A stretch of DNA of 64,000 nt from Blautia liquoris (GCF_015159595.1 NZ_CP063304.1:1178001-1242000), one strand, 5' to 3'. Positions 48,064-56,441 are shown, numbered from the stretch's first letter. The notes: generated by a model not told the origin, from the letters alone. Translations and numbers: made by a program.

Positions 48064-48103
48064 CCATAAAGGGAGGACGGGAAAACCCGCCCTCCCTTTA
48101 TGG
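48064..48103. terminator. Strong bidirectional terminator
   Basis: CCATAAAGGGAGG and CCTCCCTTTATGG pair perfectly, with CGGG/CCCG inside and an AAAA loop. It lies between the hydrolase stop and the stop of the convergent small gene. Confidence 0.85.
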
Positions 48104-48106
48104 TAT

Positions 48107-48358
48107 TTAAAGTCTGCATTTTAACTGGCAAAGAGCTTCTTGAATATCTTTGACTGCTGCTCTGTTGTCACAGATGCTGTTATCGATATCTTTTAATGCA
48201 CATCTGATCTGATCAGCAGCACACTCCGTATTTTCAAGAGAACGAACAGCGTTGGCAAGAGCTGCCTCCATTCTGGCTATTTCATCGTATCCGCATGTAC
48301 AGCCACTTCCACGGGAATATGCAGGACCGTATCCGCGATTATTTCCACAATTTGACAT
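48107..48358 (-). CDS. Small Cys-containing protein of unknown function
   Basis: I do not recognise this 83-residue protein. A strong GGAGG lies eight bases before the ATG and a terminator directly follows the stop, so it looks like a real gene with its own transcript. The N-terminal 25 residues are Gly/Tyr/Cys/Asn-rich (MSNCGNNRGYGPAYSRGSGC), reminiscent of spore-coat or surface-layer small proteins, and the rest is a helical region (ARMEAALANAVRSLENTE) with five further cysteines at regular spacing. There is no signal peptide or membrane segment. A structural, disulfide-linked or metal-binding role is only a guess. Confidence 0.7.
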   Translation of the reverse strand: MSNCGNNRGYGPAYSRGSGCTCGYDEIARMEAALANAVRSLENTECAADQIRCALKDIDNSICDNRAAVKDIQEALCQLKCRL

Positions 48359-48418
48359 CTTTTAAATCCTCCTTCATAAATTAATGAGAGACCAAAGGGT
48401 TTCGAATTTCATATAAGG

Positions 48419-48437
48419 AAGAACCTGAAGGGTTCTT
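48419..48437 (-). terminator. Small hairpin downstream of pyridoxamine kinase gene
   Basis: On the minus strand AAGAACC and GGTTCTT form a seven-pair stem followed by CCTTATAT. It lies some 55 bases past the kinase stop and could be a weak terminator. Confidence 0.35.
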
Positions 48438-48489
48438 TCACTATATTATATGAAAGGTGATGAAAAAGTGTGTATTATGTCAAAAAATG

Positions 48490-49323
48490 TTATTTTATGA
48501 TTCTTTCCAGAAGATATGGAATCGCCTCTTCAAAGTTAACGCCATACCAACTTCGATTATCATCGTTTACCGTGAGCTGGATACACCTGGCTGTGTAATC
48601 GGCAGCAATTGGGATGGCCTCTTTCCATGTTTTTTCTCTGGAAAGTGCGCCGGTAAATGTGCTGGAGAAGATATCGCCAGTGCCGTGGAATACCGCATCA
48701 ATTCGTTTGTTTTCATAATAAAAGTATTCATCTTTCTCACGGTCGTATCCCATGACTCCAATTTTATCTTTATCAAAGCTGACTCCGGTCAGGATAGATA
48801 GTCTGGCACCGAGTGCTGAAAGCTTTTTCATCATTTCGCGGATGTAGCTCTCATCGTAGTTTTCTTTGTAATCCATTCCTGTCATGAAGGATGCTTCTGT
48901 GATATTTGGGACGATAATATCCGCTTTTTGACAAAGTTTTGCCATATTAGCTGAGAATGCCTTGTCAAATCCGGGATAGAGTTTTCCATTGTCGGCCATG
49001 ACCGGATCGACGATGATCAGATTATCAGTTGTCTTAAATTCTGAAAACAAATGGGAGATCAGATCGATTTGTCTTGCAGAGCCTAGATATCCGGTGTAGA
49101 TGCTGTCAAAAGTAATTTTCTCTTTCTTCCAGTGTTCGGTGATAGGAACGATGTCATCCGTCAGATCACGGAAGGTAAAGCCGTCAAACATCGTATGGGC
49201 AGAGAGTACAGCAGTCGGAAGGACTGCTGTCTCTACGCCGAAAGCAGAGATAATAGGAAGCGCAACGGTAAGTGAACATTTTCCAATACACGAGATATCC
49301 TGAATGGTAAGAATTCTTTTCAT
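48490..49323 (-). CDS. pdxY: Pyridoxamine/pyridoxal kinase
   Basis: This 277-residue ribokinase-fold protein matches the PdxK/PdxY family: ILTIQDISCIGKCSLTVALPIISAFG at the N terminus, TGYLGS, VDPVMADNGKLY and the catalytic GTGDIFSS. It phosphorylates pyridoxal, pyridoxamine or pyridoxine to the 5'-phosphates in vitamin B6 salvage. The start overlaps the stop of an APC transporter gene by four bases, so the two are translated together, which ties the transporter to B6 or PLP-linked metabolism. Confidence 0.9.
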   Translation of the reverse strand: MKRILTIQDISCIGKCSLTVALPIISAFGVETAVLPTAVLSAHTMFDGFTFRDLTDDIVPITEHWKKEKITFDSIYTGYLGSARQIDLISHLFSEFKTTDNLIIVDPVMADNGKLYPGFDKAFSANMAKLCQKADIIVPNITEASFMTGMDYKENYDESYIREMMKKLSALGARLSILTGVSFDKDKIGVMGYDREKDEYFYYENKRIDAVFHGTGDIFSSTFTGALSREKTWKEAIPIAADYTARCIQLTVNDDNRSWYGVNFEEAIPYLLERIIK

Positions 49324-50669
49324 GATATTTTTCTCCTTAGGGTGAGTAGCGCACCGATTGCCATGACAACAGCAAATACGATGAGGAAAGCAATGACAGC
49401 GGTTTTATGTGAGATGCAGGCAGCAATAATCATAAAAACACAGCTTGCCAGAGAAATACAGGGCATAATAAAACGTTTAAAAACACTTAGATCCTTTTCT
49501 TTTCTGATAAAGTTGATAAAGATCGGAATGTACAGTGCATATACTGTGACAATCGGAAGCTCAGAGGAGTCAAAATCAAAGAATCCAAACCACCCATCTG
49601 TCAGGTTGGCACCGTAAAAGTAAAAAAGCCATATAGCACATAACAGAACACTAAAGATTGCTGAGTTGACAGGCATGTTAGTCGTGGGGTCGATCTGGCT
49701 GAAAATTTCTGGTTTTGGTCCATTTCCTCTTGCCGCCAGTGAGTAGATTCCACGGCTGCATCCCATCATCAAACCGTTCAATGTACCAAGGCAGGAGATG
49801 ACAACCAAAACAAAGAGAAGTGTTCCGCCTGCGGATGAGAAGACCTTCTCGAATGCAAGCTTTGCACCTTCTTCACCTCCGGCCATCATTACTTCATTCT
49901 TTACAGTTCCGGCGATGCCAATGTAGTAGAGAACGTAAACTGCCATGATTACGAAAGTACCTGCAACAAGAGCAAGCGGAAGGTTTTTCTTGGCATTTTT
50001 AAGCTCCGCGTTAATACTTGTCGCTATGATCCAGCCTTCATAGGCAAAACTTGCAGCGATAATCGCCGCAAATAGTCCGCCAGATGAACTTTTGTTTACG
50101 TAATGTGTAAAGTTATATTTCGTCATGCCACTATGAAGACCAATAATTGTTCCGACGATTGCCATCAAAAAGATTGGAATGAGCTTAATCACAGTGGTGC
50201 TTACCTGGAATTTTCCGGCCAGTACCGGAGACAGTGAGTTCAACGCAAAACTTGCAACCAGATATACACATGCGATCGTCATACATTCTCCGCCAGTAAT
50301 CGAAAAACCTAATAAAACACAGGTATATCGGGCAGAGGCCCAGGCGAGAACAGAGGTGATGGCAGGATAATATATTATCGCCATGAACCATCCGACGTAA
50401 TAGGCGTATTTTGTGCCCATCGTGGCTTCAGCATAGTCAACCAGTCCGTTGACATACTGATACTTTGTAGCCATAACGGCAAATGTGTAGGCACAGGAAA
50501 TCATGATAACTCCGCCGATCAGCCATGCGAGAATGCCCTGCTTCAGATTGCCTCCTGTAGCTGTCAGGATTTTTTCTGCTTTGAAAAATACTCCGCTGCC
50601 GACAACGGTACCGATTACCATCGTGACAGCTGTAAAAAAGCCGTATTTTTTTTCCAGTTTTGGTTCCAT
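49320..50669 (-). CDS. APC-superfamily amino acid permease
   Basis: This 449-residue protein has about twelve membrane helices and the APC-family N-terminal motif GFFTAVTMVIGTVVGSGVFFKAEKIL, plus SFAYEGWIIATSINAELKNAKKNLPLAL, typical of the LAT-like branch. It transports amino acids or related compounds by exchange or H+ symport. AGGAGA precedes the start. The overlap with the pyridoxamine kinase gene is unusual and hints at a B6 vitamer or a PLP-related amine as substrate, which is inference only. Confidence 0.9.
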   Translation of the reverse strand: MEPKLEKKYGFFTAVTMVIGTVVGSGVFFKAEKILTATGGNLKQGILAWLIGGVIMISCAYTFAVMATKYQYVNGLVDYAEATMGTKYAYYVGWFMAIIYYPAITSVLAWASARYTCVLLGFSITGGECMTIACVYLVASFALNSLSPVLAGKFQVSTTVIKLIPIFLMAIVGTIIGLHSGMTKYNFTHYVNKSSSGGLFAAIIAASFAYEGWIIATSINAELKNAKKNLPLALVAGTFVIMAVYVLYYIGIAGTVKNEVMMAGGEEGAKLAFEKVFSSAGGTLLFVLVVISCLGTLNGLMMGCSRGIYSLAARGNGPKPEIFSQIDPTTNMPVNSAIFSVLLCAIWLFYFYGANLTDGWFGFFDFDSSELPIVTVYALYIPIFINFIRKEKDLSVFKRFIMPCISLASCVFMIIAACISHKTAVIAFLIVFAVVMAIGALLTLRRKIS

Positions 50670-50946
50670 AAAAATAGTCTCCTCCAGTTTCTATAGTAAA
50701 ATCCTCTCACTTTCTGAGGTATAACCCCCTTTGAGAGTTGAAAATAGAAATTCTTTTGATTGTACCATAAAATGAAAGAAATTTCATCTGTTTTTTATTA
50801 TAGTCTTAATTCGGATTGAAATGCTATCATACAAATCATTGATGCAACCTGCAGTTTACATTTGGAAACCAAAAAATGGTGGGCATTTTCCTGAAAATCA
50901 GGTATGATAAGAGCGCTAATACGAATTTATAACGGAGGTCGCATGT

Positions 50947-51741
50947 ATGACAACGGGAGAAAAAATCTCAAAGCTTCGCAAGGAAAATAACTATACACAA
51001 GAACAGTTATCCCATATCCTTGGAGTTTCAAGGCAGTCAATCAGTAAGTGGGAAAGTAATATTGCGTATCCCGAAACAGATAAACTAATACGCATAAGTG
51101 AACTCTTTGTCTGCTCTTTGGATTATCTTCTGAAAGAGGAAATGGAAGACGATAGCAGACCACAGGAATCGCAAATCTATTCCTCATATCTTCTCAGGAG
51201 AACGATTCGTGAAAGAAAAAGTAAGAAAACGATATGGGGATTACCTGTATGGCATATCGGAAAAAATGCAAAAGGGATTATTTCTATTGGCTTGAATGCG
51301 AAGGGATTGATTGCCATAGGATTGAGAGCTCAGGGGCTGATCTCTATTGGAATGTTGTCACTGGGTGTTTTCTCTTTTGGAATGTTATCTTTAGGTCTTA
51401 TTCTTTCCATTGGATCAGTTGCTCTTGGTATTTTCTCAGCAGGCGCTTTTGCAGCAGGTGTTTTTTCAACAGGTGCGATCAGCTTTGGTATCATATCTCT
51501 CGGATCAATCGCAATTGGTGATTTCTCTGTTGGACCACTGGCAATTGGAAAATACTTTGCAGCTGGTGATCATGCCAGAGCAATGATTGCGTTAGGAGAA
51601 ACGAAGGCATATGGAAGTGCTTTTCGGAAGATCGGAAAGTTAAGTTCAACAGAGATTACAACGGTTAAAGCTCTGTTAAGTGCTAATGTTCCCTCATATC
51701 TTATATGGGCCAAAAATATGATCCAGGTGTTTATCAGCTGA
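50947..51741 (+). CDS. XRE-family HTH regulator with hydrophobic decapeptide-repeat tail
   Basis: Residues 1-65 form an XRE/Cro HTH domain (KISKLRKENNYTQEQLSHIL, VSRQSISKWESN). After a charged linker (66-95), residues 108-207 consist of ten copies of a roughly ten-residue repeat of the type xxGhhSxGxx (for example AKGIISIGLN, AQGLISIGML, FAAGVFSTGA, ISFGIISLGS), with a one-residue phase shift in the fifth copy. The tail is strongly hydrophobic and glycine-rich, so it may fold as a beta-solenoid or sit in the membrane. A further 55 residues follow. GGAGG precedes the ATG. Function is unknown; membrane-linked sensing that controls DNA binding is a guess. It is upstream of an ABC-F resistance gene. 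Confidence 0.8.
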   Translation: MTTGEKISKLRKENNYTQEQLSHILGVSRQSISKWESNIAYPETDKLIRISELFVCSLDYLLKEEMEDDSRPQESQIYSSYLLRRTIRERKSKKTIWGLPVWHIGKNAKGIISIGLNAKGLIAIGLRAQGLISIGMLSLGVFSFGMLSLGLILSIGSVALGIFSAGAFAAGVFSTGAISFGIISLGSIAIGDFSVGPLAIGKYFAAGDHARAMIALGETKAYGSAFRKIGKLSSTEITTVKALLSANVPSYLIWAKNMIQVFIS

Positions 51742-51779
51742 AAAATTACGATAGAGAATTATAATAGTGAAGCCTCCGC

Positions 51780-51808
51780 TTGACACTTTTAACCAGTCAT
51801 GTTAGATT
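51780..51808 (+). promoter_or_regulatory. Promoter of the ABC-F leader transcript
   Basis: TTGACA (51780-51785) is a perfect -35 box, followed after 16-17 bases by TTAGAT/TAGATT as -10. The expected start near 51814 gives a short distance to the leader peptide and a long leader (about 300 bases) to the ABC-F start. Confidence 0.6.
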
Positions 51809-51840
51809 ATTAGTATCATTAACAAGAAAGAGGTGAAAGC

Positions 51841-51864
51841 ATGATTATTATTTCTTGCAGATAA
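51841..51864 (+). CDS. Leader peptide MIIISCR upstream of ABC-F gene
   Basis: An ATG with a strong AGAGGTG site five bases upstream opens a seven-codon frame, MIIISCR, ending in TAA. It sits about 27 bases after the predicted transcription start and about 250 bases ahead of the ABC-F start. Inducible ABC-F and macrolide resistance genes often carry such peptides, on which a drug-stalled ribosome changes the folding of the leader. The sequence shows the frame and site; use as a regulator is inferred. Confidence 0.6.
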   Translation: MIIISCR

Positions 51865-52053
51865 GAACAACTTTAAACGCATGTTCTGTGACGAGCAAAG
51901 ATTTTCGGGCATTGAGTCTGCTATACCATGAGACATCTGTTCCGATTGTATCTGTTTGTGGGCATGCACTGCAGGAAATATACATGCACTTACTTCATCC
52001 TATAGTTATTTTCAAGGCGGGTTATACTGCTTTGAGGACGACGCACCCTCATG

Positions 52054-52085
52054 GCGCGGAGAGTATATATGTATACTTTCTGCGC
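52054..52085 (+). terminator. Attenuator-like hairpin before ABC-F gene
   Basis: GCGCGGAGAGTATA pairs with TATACTTTCTGCGC (two G-T pairs) around TATG and is followed by TGTTTGTATATG. It ends 25 bases before the ABC-F ATG and just ahead of its GAGGAG site. An upstream TATACT at 52023-52028 could pair with AGTATA of the left arm, which would offer an alternative, anti-terminating fold. The remaining leader (51865-52020) shows further short inverted segments (GCATG/CATGC) but no gene. Confidence 0.55.
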
Positions 52086-52110
52086 TGTTTGTATATGTGA
52101 GGAGAAAGTT

Positions 52111-53574
52111 ATGGCACAGATAGATGTACAAAATTTGACTTTTTATTATGAAGGGAGCACAGATGTAATCCTTGATCATGTTTCCTTTCAGATTGACACA
52201 GACTGGAAACTGGGGTTAATCGGAAGGAATGGAAGAGGAAAAACCACATTTTTGAACCTTCTGCTTGGAAAGTATGACTATCAAGGCACGATCAGCTCCA
52301 GTGAAGTCTTTGATTATTTTCCCTATCCCGTAAAGGACAAGACCAGAAATACAATTGATGTCATAGAAGACACAGATCCCATGTATGAGCTTTGGAAGGT
52401 TTGCAGAGAATTGAATTTGCTGGAGATTGATTCGGATGTTCTTTATCGACCGTTTGAGACATTGAGCAATGGAGAACAGACAAAAGTTCTGCTTGCGGTC
52501 TTATTCGCAAGAGAAAATCATTTTTTGTTGATCGATGAGCCCACGAATCACCTGGATATGGAGAGCCGCAGGAAACTTATGGGTTATCTGAATTGTAAAA
52601 AAGGATTTATTTTAGTCTCTCATGACCGTGCTTTCCTGGATGGATGTATTGATCATGTTTTGTCGATCAATAAATGCAACATTACAGTCACAAAAGGAAA
52701 CTTTACCACTTGGTGGGAGAATAAAGAGCGGCAGGATATCTTCGAACTGGAGCAAAAGGAGAGGCTGAAAAAAGACATTCGGAAGCTGGAAAAAAGCTCG
52801 AGAACAACCGGTGAATGGGCGGGAAAGGTAGAAAGATCTAAAAGGGGAGCGGCGGATAAAGGCTATGTCGGACATAAGGCTGCTAAAATGATGAAACGGT
52901 CCAAAATTCTGGAACACCGGGCAGATCAGGCACTGGAGGATAAATCATCACTTCTTAGAAATATCGAGGAAATGGATGATCTGAAGCTTTGTCCGCTTAT
53001 GTATCACAAAGAAACATTGATTCGTATGGAGGACATTCGGATTTCCTATGGTAATTCTAAACCTGTTTTGGAAAATTTCCATATGGAAGTGAAAAGGGGT
53101 GAGCGAGTAGCCTTGCAGGGAAGCAATGGCTGTGGGAAATCAAGCATTTTAAAAATAATTATGGGAATAAATCCAAATTTTCAAGGCCGGGCGGAACTGT
53201 CATCGGGAGTGGTTCTATCCTATGTTCCGCAGGACACGTCTGGGATATCCGGTACCTTAGGTGAGTTTGCCGAGTTAAACGTACTGGACGAAACAATATT
53301 TTTTACGGTTCTTCGAAAGCTTGGTTTTGAGAGAACACAGTTTGAAAAGCAAATCGAGGATTTTAGTGAGGGGCAGAAGAAAAAGGTACTGATCGCAAAG
53401 TCATTAAGTCAGCAGGCACATCTGTATATCTGGGATGAACCGCTGAATTATATTGATATTTATTCGAGAATGCAGATTGAACAGCTAATTCTTGAGTTTC
53501 GACCTGCAATGCTGATGGTGGAACATGACAGTCATTTTATTGAATGTGTAGCGACGAAAGTGATTCGAATGTAG
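52111..53574 (+). CDS. ABC-F ribosomal protection protein, Lsa-like
   Basis: The protein (487 residues) has two ATPase domains and no membrane segment. Domain 1 has Walker A GRNGRGKTT, LSNGEQTKVLL and LLIDEPTNHLD; domain 2 has GSNGCGKSS, FSEGQKKKVLIAKSL and YIWDEPLNYID. The linker between them is long, basic and helical (about residues 195-295), as in proteins that reach the ribosomal exit-site region. The replacement LYIWDEPLNYID and the overall length match the Lsa/CplR type, which protects against lincosamides, streptogramin A and pleuromutilins. The ATG follows GAGGAGAAAG. The leader peptide and hairpin upstream suggest drug-inducible expression. Confidence 0.88.
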   Translation: MAQIDVQNLTFYYEGSTDVILDHVSFQIDTDWKLGLIGRNGRGKTTFLNLLLGKYDYQGTISSSEVFDYFPYPVKDKTRNTIDVIEDTDPMYELWKVCRELNLLEIDSDVLYRPFETLSNGEQTKVLLAVLFARENHFLLIDEPTNHLDMESRRKLMGYLNCKKGFILVSHDRAFLDGCIDHVLSINKCNITVTKGNFTTWWENKERQDIFELEQKERLKKDIRKLEKSSRTTGEWAGKVERSKRGAADKGYVGHKAAKMMKRSKILEHRADQALEDKSSLLRNIEEMDDLKLCPLMYHKETLIRMEDIRISYGNSKPVLENFHMEVKRGERVALQGSNGCGKSSILKIIMGINPNFQGRAELSSGVVLSYVPQDTSGISGTLGEFAELNVLDETIFFTVLRKLGFERTQFEKQIEDFSEGQKKKVLIAKSLSQQAHLYIWDEPLNYIDIYSRMQIEQLILEFRPAMLMVEHDSHFIECVATKVIRM

Positions 53575-53591
53575 CTGGTAAAGATATTGGG

Positions 53592-53939
53592 ATGGAGATA
53601 AAGGAATTGAAAAAAAGACAAGAGGTATTGAGTTATGGCATGAAATTTACAGGAGCATATCTGGATACACCGTTCCACGACGATAACTGGGTATTGGTCA
53701 GATACAGACCGAATAAGCGGGCTTTTGTCTGGACATATGAACGTCTTGGGAATATTTGGGTGAATGTCAAAGTAGAACCACAGTGGAGGGATTTTTGGAG
53801 AAATGCCTATGAGTCTGTGTTTCCCGCCTATCATCAAAATAAGGAACATTGGAATTCAATCATACTGGACGGAAGTATTCCAGATGAAGAGATTAAACGC
53901 ATGATTGCAGAGAGCTACGATCTTATTATGAAAAAATAA
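53592..53939 (+). CDS. MmcQ/YjbR family DNA-binding-like protein
   Basis: The product (115 residues) matches the MmcQ/YjbR family: TPFHDDNWVLVRYRPNKRAFVWTYERLGNIWVNVKVEP and the C-terminal NKEHWNSIILDGSIPDEEIKRMIAESYDL. Members have a fold related to CyaY/DNA-binding domains, and their role is poorly known. The start is uncertain; ATG 53592 matches the family N terminus (MEIKELKKRQEVLSYGMKF). An alternative at 53544 would overlap the ABC-F gene. It lies 17 bases after that gene and is probably co-transcribed. Confidence 0.85.
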   Translation: MEIKELKKRQEVLSYGMKFTGAYLDTPFHDDNWVLVRYRPNKRAFVWTYERLGNIWVNVKVEPQWRDFWRNAYESVFPAYHQNKEHWNSIILDGSIPDEEIKRMIAESYDLIMKK

Positions 53940-53993
53940 CGGGAAAATTGACTGCATGTGTCGTAATAGCGCTTCACGACTTTCGTTGGGATT

Positions 53994-54683
53994 TCAGTTT
54001 AATGAGTTAAGGATTGGCTTTATTTCATTCAGAGAATCAATAACGTAGTCTGGTTGAACATCGGAGGTATTTTTAATATGATCATGATTAAACCAGATGG
54101 TTTGAATCCCGGCATTAATCCCACCTTGGATATCAGAGGTTAAGCTGTCACCTATGATCACAGATTTGTCCTTACTAAAAGCTGGAATCTTTGCGAAACA
54201 GAAGTCGAAGAACTCTCTTCTTGGCTTATTGAATCCAATCTCTTCAGAGATAAATATATCCTGACAATAGTCTCGAAGTTTGGCACTTTGAATCCGGCCT
54301 TTTTGTACATCTGCCATTCCGTTCGTAACTATGTAAAGTCGGTATTGATTGTGCAGAATCTGAAGCAGTTCTTCGGCGCCATCCAGATAGTAATGTCCGA
54401 TGCCGAGATTCTTTTCATAGATTGATTCTGCAAGATCGGCAGAGCAATCAATTTCGAATTCATCAAACAACAGAGCATAACGGCCTGTTTTGACTTCATC
54501 GCGGGTAATCTTTCCACGTTCAAGCAGTTTCCATTGAGCAAGATTGATTTCACTGTATCTTTTCATAATCTGTTCTGTGGGTTCAATATTAAGAGCGCGG
54601 AATGCTTTAGTCAGCGCTATTTCTTCGGCTTTATCAAAGTCCAGAATTGTATTATCTAAATCAAATAAAATAGTGTCGATCAT
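53994..54683 (-). CDS. HAD-superfamily phosphatase, YjjG-like nucleotidase
   Basis: This 229-residue protein has HAD motifs in order: FDLDNTILDF (Asp8 nucleophile, Asp10), the cap domain up to about residue 95, IVTNGMADVQ, EEIGFNKPRREFF (catalytic Lys) and VIIGDSLTSDIQGG. Length and cap match YjjG-type pyrimidine 5'-nucleotidases, which remove non-canonical nucleoside monophosphates. It is transcribed alone and converges on the MmcQ gene. Confidence 0.88.
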   Translation of the reverse strand: MIDTILFDLDNTILDFDKAEEIALTKAFRALNIEPTEQIMKRYSEINLAQWKLLERGKITRDEVKTGRYALLFDEFEIDCSADLAESIYEKNLGIGHYYLDGAEELLQILHNQYRLYIVTNGMADVQKGRIQSAKLRDYCQDIFISEEIGFNKPRREFFDFCFAKIPAFSKDKSVIIGDSLTSDIQGGINAGIQTIWFNHDHIKNTSDVQPDYVIDSLNEIKPILNSLN

Positions 54684-54876
54684 CGTTATACTCCTTTGTA
54701 AAATAATAGGTTTTCTTTCTGTTACGAATTAGATACAAGACTCATTATAACTTTTCTTTATAATATACACAAGCAAAATGAGCAATCAGGTAGCCCAAAA
54801 TGCAGAATTGTGGTATTATAAAAATAAAAATTACGGTGTTCTGACACCTTATATTTATATTTTTTTGGAGGTGTTT

Positions 54877-55452
54877 ATGAGTATCAAACGATGCAGCTGG
54901 GCTGACAAGTCCAAATTAGAGCAGGAATATCATGACAATAAATGGGGAAGACCTGTTCATGATGATCATGAATTATTTAAAATGCTGATCCTAGAGGGAC
55001 AACAGGCCGGGCTTAGCTGGTCTACAATTCTAAAAAAGATGGATGCACTCTGCGATGCCTATGATGACTTCAGACCGGAAAAACTAGCCTTATTTGATGA
55101 GGCAAAAATGAAAAGGCTGCTTTCAAATAGTGGGATTATAAGAAATCGGCTGAAAGTAAATGCTGCCGTAAATAATGCCAAGATGTATTTTAAACTCTGT
55201 GACAACTATGGATCGCTGGATCATTTCTTATGGTCTTATGTGGATGGCCGTCCGATTCTAAATCACTGGGAAACGATGCAAGAAGTGCCGGCAAATACGC
55301 CGCTCTCTGATGAAATCAGCATACAACTGAAAAAAGAGGGGTTTAAGTTTGTCGGGAGCACCATTGTTTATTCACTTATGCAGTCAGTTGGAATGGTCAA
55401 TGACCATCTGGCATCCTGCAGTTTTCGATTTCCAGAACTTAAAAAACTATGA
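54877..55452 (+). CDS. tag: DNA-3-methyladenine glycosylase I
   Basis: The protein (191 residues) matches Tag, which removes 3-methyladenine from alkylated DNA in base excision repair. The N-terminal CSWADKSKLEQEYHDNKWGRPVHDD and C-terminal NDHLASCSF supply the zinc ligands (two Cys and two His) of the family, and GLSWSTILKKMDAL and HFLWSYVDGRP are conserved. An upstream in-frame ATG would add 33 unconserved residues. GGAGGTG ahead of the ATG used here fixes the start. Confidence 0.95.
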   Translation: MSIKRCSWADKSKLEQEYHDNKWGRPVHDDHELFKMLILEGQQAGLSWSTILKKMDALCDAYDDFRPEKLALFDEAKMKRLLSNSGIIRNRLKVNAAVNNAKMYFKLCDNYGSLDHFLWSYVDGRPILNHWETMQEVPANTPLSDEISIQLKKEGFKFVGSTIVYSLMQSVGMVNDHLASCSFRFPELKKL

Positions 55453-55511
55453 AAGTATGATATCGCAGGGGTTATATACTTTATGAAAATCAAAAATCGA
55501 GGAAACAAAGA

Positions 55512-55991
55512 ATGATCAGAAAAGCATTGATGAGTGATGTAGCAGAAATTCAGAAGGTTTATGATAGTGCCAGACAATTTATGTATTCTCATGGAAACAA
55601 GACACAATGGGGCGAAAATTATCCTGGAGAAGATTTAATAATTCACGATATTGAAAACGGAGATTTGTACGCCTATGAAACTGATGGAAAAATCCATGGT
55701 GTTTTCGCATTTTTCATTGGGCAGGACCCAACTTATCAGAGGATAGAACAGGGATCATGGCTGTCCGACACCCTCTATGGGACGATTCACAGAGTTGCAA
55801 GTGACGGTGCCAAAAACGGAATTATGCAAAAAACTGTATCTTATTGCGAGAACAAGATACCACATATTCGGATAGATACTCATGAAGATAACAAAATAAT
55901 GCAAAATCTGATTCAGGAAAATGGTTTTAGGCAGTGTGGAATCATTTATACGGAAGATGGAAGTCCCAGAATTGCGTATGAAAAAATTTAA
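55512..55991 (+). CDS. GNAT family N-acetyltransferase
   Basis: This 159-residue protein has a GNAT fold: an N-terminal IRKALMSDVAEIQKVYDSAR, a central strand pair (GDLYAYETDGKIHGVFAFFIGQ), the acetyl-CoA region around HRVASDGAKNGIM and the C-terminal MQNLIQENGFRQCGIIYTEDGS. It probably acetylates a small molecule or protein amine; no substrate is indicated. It lies 59 bases after tag with a GAGGAA site upstream of the ATG and may be co-transcribed with it. Confidence 0.85.
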   Translation: MIRKALMSDVAEIQKVYDSARQFMYSHGNKTQWGENYPGEDLIIHDIENGDLYAYETDGKIHGVFAFFIGQDPTYQRIEQGSWLSDTLYGTIHRVASDGAKNGIMQKTVSYCENKIPHIRIDTHEDNKIMQNLIQENGFRQCGIIYTEDGSPRIAYEKI

Positions 55992-56165
55992 TAATATGGA
56001 TCACGAAGTATCAGTTTGTATATATTCTGACAATTCGACGGTGATCTGATACTATTGTAAAAATGACATTTCCGTGATATACTGAATAAGTAGTAATTGA
56101 TTATGCTTTCTTAAGACAGATCAACCGAATACTTGGCTGGCGAAAGATGAAAGAGGTGAAAGATT

Positions 56166-56411
56166 ATGAAAGACTTAAAACTGTATTTTAAGCATTCCTG
56201 CCCGTATTGTCAGAAAGTTCTCCGGTACATGGATGAACATGATGTAAAAGGGGTACAGCTGATGGATATCAAGGCGGATCAAAAAAATCAGGATGATCTG
56301 GTGAGACTTGGGGGGATGGATCAGGTTCCTATGCTTTTGATTGACGGAAAACCGATGTATGAATCTGATGATATTATACAATATATGAAAGACGAATTGC
56401 AGGACTCCTAA
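56166..56411 (+). CDS. Glutaredoxin-like protein
   Basis: This 81-residue protein has a thioredoxin-fold CPYC active site (HSCPYCQKVLRYM, Cys13-Cys16 region), a cis-Pro loop in GMDQVPMLLIDG and a C-terminal SDDIIQYMKDEL, fitting glutaredoxin or NrdH-like proteins. It should reduce disulfides or glutathione-type adducts, though clostridia often use other thiols. The start has AGAGGTGAAAG in front. An inverted pair AGTATCAG/CTGATACT lies in the 174-base gap upstream and shows no gene. Confidence 0.9.
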   Translation: MKDLKLYFKHSCPYCQKVLRYMDEHDVKGVQLMDIKADQKNQDDLVRLGGMDQVPMLLIDGKPMYESDDIIQYMKDELQDS

Positions 56412-56441
56412 GATTTTACCGTTTAGTGAGTCAATGGGATG

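Noticed and set aside
51855-52100. 81-codon open frame in the ABC-F leader
   Set aside because: It starts with TTG without a ribosome site, has no recognisable family features, and overlaps the leader peptide and attenuator hairpin.
55999-56053. Inverted repeats GATCAC/GTGATC and AGTATCAG/CTGATACT upstream of the glutaredoxin-like gene
   Set aside because: The two pairings compete and neither forms a continuous stem with a T-run; I could not support a terminator or a riboswitch.
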